Source: Boesenbergia rotunda
Lineage: Eukaryota; Streptophyta; Magnoliopsida; Zingiberales; Zingiberaceae
Direction of reading: 5' to 3'
DNA length: 64,000 nt
NCBI GenBank assembly: GCA_024364735.1
Contig: JAGFNQ010005198.1
Coordinates: forward strand, 734,802 to 798,801
Positions within the stretch are counted from its first letter, which is position 1. Every line of letters begins with the position of its first letter. Below are positions 54,500 through 64,000 of the stretch, one piece after another. A model generated the notes under the pieces. The model ran no database searches. It saw nothing but the letters and a program-made list of their open reading frames with translations, and was not told where the DNA came from. Position numbers and translations under genes: made by a program.

Positions 54500-56369
54500 C
54501 CCTGCGTAGCAGCTGCTGTCCCATGCGTCTCGGCATCGATTTCTTCTCCGTTTGCCACCAAATTTGGAGGGTTGCTTGAGGATTGAGTTGGGAACGGCCT
54601 AGGGTTGGAATCAGCTAATTTGAACTCATTTCAGTGTGGTTTTGGGCCGGAATTTGAGAAGCTGTCCGGTTCTCTGAAAATTCTGCTCTTGGACTCTTCG
54701 GAGATGTTGTAACCTTCCCACTTCTCAAAGTTATAGCACTCACATTCCCTTTGGGATTAGGAACGGTTTGGGAAGGGAGTTGGCTTGATCCTTGAGCTTG
54801 ATTTTGGTTAATTCCACTCGCTAATTGCCCTATTTGCCTCTCAACATTTTGTTGCCAAGCTTGTTGTTGTTGCATCATTTGTTGAAACATATCCTCAACC
54901 TTCTGTTGGGGCACATTTCCTGCACTAAAATTCCCATAACCTCCTTGGTTAGCAAAACTCCTTGCTTGACCTTGAAAAGATGAGTTCGTTGGCTGAAATT
55001 GTGGAGCTTGCTGATTCTGTTGAAAACCCTGCTGTTGGGGCTGATGAGAGGGCTGATTGCTTTGTTGATATGGTTGATTAAATGGCTGATTAGAGGGCTG
55101 ATATGCTGGGAAATTTTGCTGAAAGGTGTACCCTTGAAAACTCTGATTTGGAGCTTGAAAATAAGGTGGCGAGGGCTGAAAATTCTGGCCTTGAAATCCT
55201 TGACCATAGGGCTGAAATTGCTGATTCATGGGCTGTGATGGTTGAAAATTCGATTGGTTTTGAGCTGGAAAAGCTGGGAATGATTGCCATCCTTGCTGCC
55301 CTTGATAAGGTTGCTGGAATTGAGGTTCAAACGGCGGAAATTGTTGCTGAGAATGTTGAGAATTAGGTTGAAACGAAGGCTGAAAACTTGGATTTGTTGG
55401 CTGAAATTGTTGCTGATTGTTTTGAGTTTGCTGTGACTGCTGGAAGTTTGGTTGAGGCTGCTGTGAAGATTGATTTTGAGGCTCTTGTTGGCAGAAAGCA
55501 TTCCCATATCTCAAGTTAGGATGATTCCTCCAACCAGGGTTATAAGTGGAGGAATATGGATTGTTTCTGGCTAGAAATTGTCCTCTCACTAATGCAGCTA
55601 CCGTCTCGTCCTGTTGGAGATTGGGGCATGATCTGAAGTGTGCTCTTGACTAGAACAAATGCCACACACACTTGTAATTTGAGTAGAGGGTGGAGGTACT
55701 GAAGGAGTAGAACTAAGTCTGTCCACTTTCAAATCTATTTTCTTCAAAGCTGAGGTGAGCTCCATCAATGCATTCTTAACCTCCTTGTTATCAGTGGGAA
55801 CTGCCTGAACTTCACCTATCCTCTGGTGCTCAAGGCTCTGCCTCCAAATTGTTGGGAATTCTCAGCCATATTAGAAATTAACTCCCTAGCTTGCTTGGTG
55901 TTTGTTGACCAAGGCCCTCCAGATGCAGCATCTATAAGGACTCTATCCGTCTGCAGCAGTCCTTCATAAAAATATTGAATCAATAATTGCTCACTGATTT
56001 GATGCTGGGGGCAACTTGAACACAACTTGTTAAATCTTTCCCAATAATCATACAGTGTCTCGCCCACCACTTGCTGAATCCCACAGATACTCTTTCTGAT
56101 TATAGCTGTGCGGGAAGCTGGGAATACTTCTCCAAAAATGCCTTCTTCATGCGATCCAACTAGACACATGTCCTGTAGGCAGATAATAGAACCAGTCTTT
56201 GGCTGCTCCTGTCAATGTGAAGGGGAAAGCTCTCAGCTTGATGTCTTCTTCAGAAATGCCCTGAGGCTTCATAGTAGAGCACACCACATGGAATTCGTGC
56301 AAGTGTCTGTTTGGATCCTCCCCAGATAAACCCTGAAATTTTGGCAACAAATTAATAAGCCCAGATCTT
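54500..56369 (-). pseudogene. X gag (frameshifted, 5' end in gap)
   Basis: From the gap edge: LLPKFQGLSGEDPNRHLHEFHVVCSTM and LRAFPFTLTGAAKDWFYYLP (capsid region), then a frame change near 56150, FPASRTAIIRKSICGIQQ, and ISEQLLIQYFYEGLL. A zinc knuckle with CGICSSQEH is split by another frameshift at ~55625. Then FLARNNPYSSTYNPGWRNHPNL, a conserved Athila gag motif, and a long Gln/Asn/Phe-rich tail to TAG 54615-54617. The tail resembles the N-terminal part of the Z ORF. At least three indels are needed to join the frames, so it is non-functional. The N terminus and primer site fall in the gap. Confidence 0.88.
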
Positions 56370-56641
56370 NNNNNNNNNNNNNNNNNNNNNNNNNNNNNNN
56401 NNNNNNNNNNNNNNNNNNNNNNNNNNNNNNNNNNNNNNNNNNNNNNNNNNNNNNNNNNNNNNNNNNNNNNNNNNNNNNNNNNNNNNNNNNNNNNNNNNNN
56501 NNNNNNNNNNNNNNNNNNNNNNNNNNNNNNNNNNNNNNNNNNNNNNNNNNNNNNNNNNNNNNNNNNNNNNNNNNNNNNNNNNNNNNNNNNNNNNNNNNNN
56601 NNNNNNNNNNNNNNNNNNNNNNNNNNNNNNNNNNNNNNNNN
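56370..56641. other. Assembly gap (272 N)
   Basis: It interrupts X between gag and LTR B. The missing part must hold the gag N terminus, leader, primer site and ~280 bp of LTR, which is more than 272 bp, so the size is probably wrong or sequence is missing. Confidence 0.97.
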
Positions 56642-58862
56642 AAATTGGCACTTAAAAACTCAATTAATGGAAACTAAATCCAAACACTTACAAAGTTTTT
56701 GATAACTGATTTCTTATTTCAAACACAAAATGGAATGCTATGCAATGAAAGGAAGGCAGTAATGGAGGTTTTCGGCAATAAATGAGCTAAGGCAATCCTA
56801 TATCATGCCAAATTAGAACTCAACCAAATAAACACAACTCCACTAGCCAAAGTATTTTTGGAACCTAACACTACCAATCAAATTCAGATATGAGTGGAAG
56901 CAAGCTTATTGAATTCAAACACAATTATATGCCACAAAACAAGTTAACTTTGGATGCAAATGAGTTCAAGGCATGTGGCACGCAAGGGAGAAATTTTGTG
57001 CCAAAAACTAGCTCCAAGTGAAAATTTGATTTAGCTTTCAACTCCACTTCTTAAAACTGATTGGTTTGATTGGGAAACAGTGGTATTAAGAAAGAACAAA
57101 TCAAGATCCTGTAGAGGATTCGGACTGAGATCAGAACTAGAAAAGCACGGAAATCAGAAACAAAATGCTGAAATTCAGATTGCAGGAATTACGGTTTAGC
57201 TACTGATTTTTCTGTTTTTGCTATAGCTAAAGGCTGATCTAGCTAACATAATTTGAATACAAGTATCTAATCTAGAAACAAGGAAGTTAAACTAGCAATT
57301 ACTTGACTAAACTAGTGAAAAGATGACTGAAATCACTAATATGCAGAATTCAGAATTGCTTGAAACTAAGGATGCAAAAATTAAAGGCTAACTAAAGAGT
57401 TTCCATTTGCAATGGATCAAAGGCTGCACTAGCGAATGCAAAACAAGTTAAAGCAACTAATCTAGGTGCAAGGAAACTTATCTAGCAATTTCTTAACAGA
57501 AACTAATGAAAGAAAGCTGAAAATATGGAACCGCAGCCCACAACTTGGCACGCAGCAACTTGAAGTTGGCACGCAAGGATTAAAACTAAAGCAAACTGTG
57601 ATCTGACTTAAACTATCACTAGACAAGTTCCCTACTTACTAACATTGAAGATTAGAATCCTAATTAAACAAACAACTCAGAAACAACTACAGCTAATGAA
57701 ACTGAAGTTCAAAAACAGGACAGAATTCAGAAGAAGTTAAACTACAGCAAAATCAATGAAAATCAATGATCTAAACTACTCCTCGATCCATCTTGAGCTC
57801 AAATACTCTTTGGTTGTCAAGCAAAGGTGAGCCTCGGACCCGCAAGCTCAGCAAATCATGGGAAAAACTCATCAGCGATTGGATACAGCTCAAACTGCCC
57901 ATCTTCTGAAAGTTCATGCGATTTCTTCATCTCAGCTGTGTCTGCGTGAATTGGTAGAGTGGATGATGATCAAAACTACTCAGGGAACCCTCTGGATAGC
58001 CTGGAGGAAGGTGGTAGAGCGCAGCCGATCCGAAGAGTGTTAAATGGCCAAAGCTGTAGAAACTCCACAACTCTGTTCTTGGGCAGATTTGATCCGGAAA
58101 CAAGTCTGATTGCTTCCCCAACGATCTAGCACATGAGTTCTGCAAGAAGATCGAGTGGTCGCGCCAACGATTGAAGAAAACAGCTAGGATGAAGGAAGAA
58201 CACGAAGAACACTAATTGCGCGAAGAACTCGAAGACGCGACGAGGCTTGGCTGCGGAGAAAATTTCCTTAAATAATAACCAGTGGACGGCTCAGATTCGT
58301 TTGCTTCAATCCAACGACTGATTTCATCTGATTTGAGCCAAACTTTGATGATGGTGATCTGAGGTCAGGATCTACCTCGTGGTAGCTCGGATCCTCCAGA
58401 TATGCAACGGACGGTCCAGATCAACTCTATCTGTGATTGGACGCTCTAGAGCCTCCAAGCTTGATCCAACGGTTGATTGAGCTCTGATTGTGGTGAAACC
58501 TTCAGATCTTGATCAGGGTGCTTGATCAACCCTAGCCCTAGCTCGATGGCTCAGATCATCCCGGATGCTCAGATCTAGCCGCTTTCGAATCGAACGGCCC
58601 AGTTTAATCGTGATCTTGATAATCTGATCCGGGTCACTTCCGACTCGAGTTTGACCCAATATGCTCTAGTCAGGAACCTTTCATGCCTACAAAATAAATC
58701 AAGAATTTAGTGGCCAATTAACTCAAATATGTGTAATTTTGCATTTAAGTCCAAAATATGAATAAGTTCTAAAACCTAGGCAATTTCACAATTTTGGCAA
58801 TAAAAACATAGATCAAATAGGGATTTAAGCAACTCAAATGATCAATAAAATGGAATCTATCA
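56642..58862 (-). repeat. LTR B (5' LTR of X, also 3' LTR of Y)
   Basis: Starts at the gap and aligns with LTR A from ~45229 to 47277, ending GGAATCTATCA. It is followed on plus by the same polypurine module as LTR A, so it doubles as the 3' LTR of element Y. Confidence 0.88.
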
Positions 58863-61800
58863 ACTCCCCCACACTTGAGCTTGAGCGTCTCGCGAAAACA
58901 GTAAAGATGTATCCCCTAGATTTACTTAAGCATAATTAGAAGCAATTGAAAAAAAATTACCTAGGGTTGCCAATTCTCATAAATCTAAGCTCTATGGATT
59001 ACTATCTTGTCCTTAAATCAACAACTTGGCCTTTTCATCTATCATGAATCATTGAGATGAATCTAAATCACTCGCCTTTCAAGGAAACTATTGGTGGCTC
59101 TCTCCTTAAATTCTAAGTTGATGATGGAAATGGAGCTCACTCAAACACACATGCTTCTTGCACTACCATAAGCTTGCTTATTATCTACTCTCCACCATTA
59201 ATCATGATTAGGATCAACAACTATAAAAACAAATCAAAACAGTAGAAAATGGTAAGGAGTGAAATAAAATCAAGAAAATGGAAACAATTGGTAAAGTGGA
59301 AGACTTAAGTGCTTGAGGATGTTTCCAATGCTCTTGCTTCTCTTATCAGTCCCCTATTGAATTCCAAAATTTGATGGAGTTAAACTTAACTAGTTTCCTT
59401 GCTTTTCATGAAAAACTCTTCCTTAATCTAATGTGCCAAGTCTCCTCCTTGCGTGCCACCTTGCTTGCTTTTCCTTTTCTGATTTTCTTTTTCTTCTTTC
59501 TTTCTTCTGTGTTTCAATATCAGCTCCACGGCATCTTCATTGAAAAACTCTGATTTCAAAACAAATACATCACATAGTAATGGGAAAATCAAATTGCTCC
59601 ACTTGAAGTTGTGGCACTACCTAATTTTTTCTGATTCTCTTCTTTGAAAAATCCAAACAACCACATTTTTTTCTCCTTGATCAGCAGTGGATTTGCCTAA
59701 CAATTTCAGATACATTCCTATACCTACTGCCTTGGTTTATAGCCTCAAAAACTCAATTAGGTTGCAAGTTGGTATAAGCTGCCTTCATAGCATTTCCATT
59801 GGTTTTCCTCTTTCCATAACTGAATTTTCAGCTTAAATATCAACTTGCTGTTCTCCAAAACCTCTTGGGCTTCGAGTGGGTCTGTTTTGAGTCCTTTTAG
59901 CATTCTTTGCAGCAGCCTTGTTAATTCCAACTCAATTCCTCTTCACTTCAATTTCTGCACTGCATACAATTCCTACAATAGCACTTTACTGATTTTTTTT
60001 CTCTGCTCAGAATTTCTGCTTTAATGTGCCAATTCAGCATCTAAGGTGGCAGCTTTTCAAGTCACTGACTTCTCCAACAATTAACATCAAGAGCACTTGC
60101 TTCAAATAGTGGTGGAGAAGTCAAGAAATAGCCTTCGAAATTCAAATCAGCACATAAGGCTTTCCATTCTTTTCAGCAGCTTTGTTAATTCGAATTCTTC
60201 CTGATTTTGTCAGCATTTGGTGTTCTCAACACTCCTTAATGCAATTCCGAACTTGTTCCCTGATTCACAGCCTTGAAAACAAAATTCAGATTCATCTTGA
60301 TACCAACTTGTGCAAAAACTGCTTCCATGGAAATTTTCTGTACAAATTCTCCTTAGCTCCAGGTTTTTCTCAGCTTGTTTTCAGCTTTCAATTCCTGATA
60401 ATTTCCAATTCTGATCTGAAAACTCTTAGCAGTGGAGGTGCTATGCAATAGATCTAGTTGATACAAAAATTGCTTGGCACAGATTTTTGTTTAGCTTCAG
60501 TTTTTCAGCTATTTCTTCTCAGATTTTTCCTTTCATTTGTTAACTGCCCACAGCAGCTCTCCTTTTGCTGCAATTCAGATTTTTCAGCTTCTTTCCAGCT
60601 TGTATCAGCTTTCACTCAGCTTCAGTTCAGATGCTAGCATTTGGCAGCAACCTTTCATTAGTTTCCATTCAAAATAGCTCAAATTGTATCATTTCAGCTC
60701 ACTCCCATCACTGATCTGCACACTGTTTTTCATCTTTCAAATCTGATCAACTCCCTCCTCAAGTGTTCCAAGTGGACTGATCATCATATTGGCATAAAGA
60801 AATGGCAGCTCCAAATAGCAGATTTTTACTTCCTCTTCCTTGCATACCAATATTTCTCATTGAACTCCCCATTGCAATGCAGTTTCGAATTTCCAGCTTT
60901 TATTCTTCATTCATCAGCTCTAACATTCAGCTCTCGGCAGATTACAATTTTCAAGTTGATCAATTTCGGCACATTTGAATTTGGCACAGCTTCCTTCCTC
61001 TGATTTTCAGCTTCACCTTGCACAGAATTCCTTCCTTCCTCTGATTTGGCACAAATGTCTGCCATGTTTCAGATTTTCCTGCTGCAAAATTCAGATTGTT
61101 TTCAGATGGTACAGCTTCAATTCTCTTTGATACAAAGTTTACTGATTTCCAATGCTAGATACAGCTGCAAGTCCAAGCTTTACTGATTTTTTTCTATGGC
61201 ACATCCTTGCTTTTGCTTGCGTGCCATTTTGCTTTTTCATTGCCGAAATCTTCTTCAAAAATGCTTCACTCAATTTGGCACTACATCACTGATTTTCAAC
61301 ATCCAAAATTGGATTTAGATGGATACTAACTGTGTCTATGCCCATTGAATTCACGTGATACCGAAACAATCTCTCCTTCTTTGAATTTCTTTCTCTTGTA
61401 TTCAATCTCTTGCTTTCTTTTTGCTTTTGCATGCCTTTGTTTCTTCTTGCAGAAAAATTTTCATTGTCACACCATGCCCTTTGGATCTTCAAAATATGAT
61501 AAGGAAACAAGATCTCCAATTTCTTCCATCTCCCTTGCGCATTCTTGGCAATCCAACTCACTCAAAATGTGATTGTTTCCATCCTTCCATTGCAAAATTT
61601 TTTTTTTTTTTCGAAACGAAATTGCTTCCAAATCACTAATCACTCCCCCACACTTAAAACTTTGTCCGTCTTGGGCAAAATAACATCAAGAAAACATCCC
61701 AAGCAAACAAATCCATAGAAAAATTTGGGTTAAGATTAGCAATAAGGAAAGGTAAATAGAATAGAATAGACAAAGTGATGTGGAAAGGTGAATACAATGA

Positions 61801-62184
61801 TTAGTCCCTATAGATGTGATCCAACCATTGAAATATGATTTTGAAAGAACCTAAGCAAGTTCTAGAGTACAATAACATGTGTGTATCACAAAATAAGGCT
61901 AATCTCACTAGGTAAAAATAATCCATCTCAAATTCTCAATTAAGAATCCAAAGCCAAGTAGTACTCAAATATTCAAGATTTCATCCATGAGCTTAAACCC
62001 TAAGTTTTGACAACCAAATTTAATTTATTTTCAAAAGACTCTAAAATGCTATGGATAAAATCTAAAGGGATACTTTTATTTCTAATCATGCAAGAAGAAG
62101 TGCGAAAACACAAAACATAGTATTTACAATGATTTTATTTATGTCATGTTACTCTACTCACTTATTTATTAACAAGATCTCATT
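58863..62184 (-). other. Y 3' internal non-coding segment
   Basis: About 3.3 kb, collinear in style with 47278-50581 of X: T-rich plus strand with many TTCAGCTT and CAGATT words and polypurine modules at 58863 and 61642. No credible ORF. Confidence 0.7.
61642..61680 (-). other. Internal polypurine module of Y
   Basis: ACTCCCCCACACTTAAAAC followed by GTCTTGGGCAAAA; a counterpart of 49860 (X) and 23577 (Z). A third, shorter copy lies at 62346-62358 inside the ORF. Confidence 0.72.
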
Positions 62185-64000
62185 TTAAGAGTGAAAACAT
62201 GCAATAAAAGAAAAGGCAACAAAAATCAAACTCCCTTTTATTTCTGGCGGTCGGAGTCTGTCAAGAAAGAGCCTCCACCGTGGTAGTGGAGGAGTCAGGG
62301 TGTGCGAAAGAGCTTCTTCCATTTGTTCCACTTCACTGTGCATCGCTCCCCCACACTTGGATTTAACTGCAACTTGTTCAGGTGGATGAAGATTATTTAA
62401 ATACAAGACTCATGTAAGAGGTAGAGTGTTTTGAATTAAAGTAAAATCGACTCCCTCTTTATTCTTTGTGGGACTCATTTCAGGAGGTTTCAGTTTGTTC
62501 AAATGAAGCTCCCACTCCAGCAGTCTTCTGGACCCTGCAAAACAATGTACTACCCTTCTAGAGCGTGCAGGGTACAAAGGAAATAAAATAATATCAGTTT
62601 TTGCATACAATTTATCCAAAAATGAATCACATCCAATAAAATCAAGTTTAGGCATCTCAAAGAATTTTTTACAATGAATATCTACCCAAAATGCATCAAG
62701 ACACTTATCATAATCAATGAAATCTATTTTGGATGTTCCAATGAAATTTTCCGAATTATTTCCCACACATGACAAATCAAGAAATGTATCACAGCCTAGA
62801 AAATTAACTTTTGGTACCTCTTTTGATGTTTCCAAAAAAATAGAAGAAATACTTACCTGATCGCGCTGAAAAATACCTGGAGGTTCCACAATGATAGATG
62901 TGTCCATAGCTCCCTCCTGGTCAAATATAGAGTCCGTATCAGGTTCAAGTTCTAATAGGCGCTCAACTGGTATAAGTGATCCTTGGGGCTCTGTGCAATC
63001 CCCTACACTTTGAGTCTCAACAGAAATAGGTGATCCTTGGGGCTCTGTGCGATCCCCTACACCTAGAATAATCCCTCCAGCTGTAAATGTGTCTGAAATG
63101 TCTTCTGAAAATTCCTCAGTCTCAGCAGTAAATACTCTCTCAGCCTCCTCTGAATGAATAACTTCTCTAGGAAAATCCTCTAGAAATCTCTCAGTCTCCA
63201 ACTCAGTCTACGCCAGCTCCTCTAGAATGTCCATGCTCATGATAGAGTGGTCCTCTCTTGGATGCTTCATGGTGTCAAAAGGCTAAATTGTACAACCGTG
63301 TCTCCAATCTCCATAGAAAGTGTCCCGGCATATACATCAATCTTCGTTCTGGCCGTCTTCAGAAAGGGCCTGCCTAAAATAAGTGGAGAACGGTGTGCCA
63401 GATAATCTCCCTCCATATCCAAAATATAGAAATCAGCTGGAAATATCAGCTCCTTTACCTTCACCAAAACATCTTCAATCATACCTGCTGGGCGTGTCTG
63501 GCTCCTGTCTGCTAGCTGTATCATCACGCCAGTGGACTGTAAAGGGCCTATGCCGAGCATCTGAAAGACTGACCTGGGCATCACATTTATAGAAGCTCCT
63601 AAGTCTAACATAGCATCGTGAAATATGGTGCTCCCAATCTCACAAGAAACAGTGAACATCCCAGGGTCTTCACATTTCTGAGGCAGGGCATGGATAAGCG
63701 AAGAAACATTTTTCCCAATGCTGACCAATTCATTTTCCTTAAGCTTCCGTTTGTTAACACAAAGATCCTTCAAAAACTTAGCATACTTTGGAATTCTTTT
63801 GATCATGGTCAACAAAGGTATATTGATCTCCACTTTGCTGAAAAGCTCCACTAGTTCATTAAATTCCTTAGCCTTCTCCTTCTCCCCTTGTCTTTTGGTT
63901 GGAGTTCTCCCCTGTGGAAAAGGTAAAGGAACCCTAAAATCATCTTCTTTGGCCGGAAGTGGAGAGGCTGAATTCTGACCTGCTGTCCCCTGCGTAGTGG
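62185..64000 (-). pseudogene. Y chimeric polyprotein: protease + acidic linker + repeats + RPP modules + hydrophobic tail
   Basis: The frame enters from the window edge (TTQGTAGQNSASPLPAK), then DFRVPLPFPQGRTPTKRQ, and continues into a retropepsin-type protease with MLDLGASINVMP, closely matching X. A one-base deletion in an A-run near 63283 (4 A versus 5 in X) shifts the frame. The next frame carries ERFLEDFPREV, GVGDRTEPQG and SVGDCTEPQG, then three repeats of the Z type (VPKVNFLGCDTFLD, SKIDFIDYDKCLD, MPKLDFIGCDSFLD), GSRRLLEWELHLNKLKPPE, LYLNNLHPPE, RLFLDRLRPPE and the hydrophobic end SLIFVAFSFIACF. Stops: TAG 63208-63210 (Gln in X) and TGA 62410-62412 (Trp in Z). Broken, but homologous to Z throughout its second half. 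Confidence 0.85.

Larger units (their letters stand above)
44948..58862 (-). mobile_element. Element X: Athila-like Gypsy retrotransposon with full pol (damaged)
   Basis: Sense is minus: distal LTR (B) ending at 58862 with its other edge in the gap, gag and pol 56369-50582, a 3.3-kb non-coding segment, polypurine module at 47278, and LTR A 47277-44948. The gag motif NPGWRNHPNLRYGN, separate long 3' region and LTR/primer-site relationship to Z support the Athila/Tat group. It lies in the 3' LTR of T. The 5' LTR (B) is shared with the next internal region (Y), so X and Y form a tandem LTR-internal-LTR-internal array in this assembly. Confidence 0.85.
58863..64000 (-). mobile_element. Element Y: Athila-type internal region with chimeric ORF (runs off window)
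   Basis: Sense is minus. From the right edge: gag end, protease, acidic linker, three ~27-residue repeats, RPP modules, hydrophobic tail, non-coding segment, polypurine module (58863), LTR B. RT, RNase H and integrase are absent. The arrangement combines X's gag-protease with Z's repeat/RPP ORF. The 5' LTR and primer site lie beyond 64000. Confidence 0.85.

Noticed and set aside
54999..55366. Leu/Ile-rich ORFs on plus
   Set aside because: Antisense shadow of the Gln/Asn-rich gag tail of X.

Overview
The window is plant nuclear DNA. It holds one plant disease-resistance gene of the CC-NBS-LRR class and a deep pile of plant LTR retrotransposons (Copia and Gypsy, including a chromovirus and Athila-type elements). 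The RGA-type coiled-coil NLR and the mix of Sirevirus-like, Tekay-like and Athila-like elements suggest a monocot with a large genome; that placement is a guess. Everything here was read by eye; no database was searched.

Left part (1-9662). A Sirevirus-like Copia integrase/reverse-transcriptase fragment (+) runs into an assembly gap (1716-2230). The NLR gene lies on the minus strand at 3436-7749. Its main ORF (4966-7749) carries the coiled coil, the complete set of NB-ARC motifs and part of the LRR. The last ~250 LRR codons (3436-4206) are cut off by a 758-bp insert flanked by a perfect 36-bp direct repeat, and are also out of frame. Upstream lie AT-rich DNA and a ~490-bp foldback element with hAT-like ends.

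Middle part (9663-29843). A minus-strand Tekay-like LTR (V, 9663-12354) abuts a plus-strand non-autonomous, Sirevirus-like element (W, 12355-29843). W has tRNA-iMet priming, a two-zinc-knuckle acidic ORF, several internal polypurine tracts and minisatellites in its LTRs. Its 3' LTR is split by a young, complete minus-strand element (Z, 19024-29318). Z has a 5-bp target duplication GTGCC, 2.89-kb LTRs differing at about 13 positions, and a tRNA-Asp primer site typical of Tat/Athila. Z has no protease, RT or integrase. Its one intact 713-codon ORF encodes a Q/N-rich gag-tail segment, an acidic segment, eight ~27-residue repeats, three modules ending in RPP, and a C-terminal hydrophobic helix.

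Right part (29844-64000). This is a nest. A Tekay-like 5' end (29844-30639) is interrupted by a degenerate Copia element on minus (C, 30640-37807). C's 5' LTR is interrupted by a plus-strand chromovirus (T, 37808-44947). T's 3' LTR is in turn interrupted by minus-strand Athila-like elements: X (44948-58862; gag, PR, RT, RH, IN, all damaged) and, sharing X's distal LTR, Y (58863 to beyond the window). Y has gag-PR followed directly by the same repeat/RPP/hydrophobic ORF found in Z, replacing RT-RH-IN. X, Y and Z share LTR ends and a duplicated polypurine module, so X-type elements are plausible suppliers of enzymes for the Y/Z type.

The chimeric Y/Z ORF family and its internal polypurine modules are the most novel-looking content. 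Apart from the NLR, no host gene was recognised, and no rRNA gene, functional tRNA gene or CRISPR array was seen.
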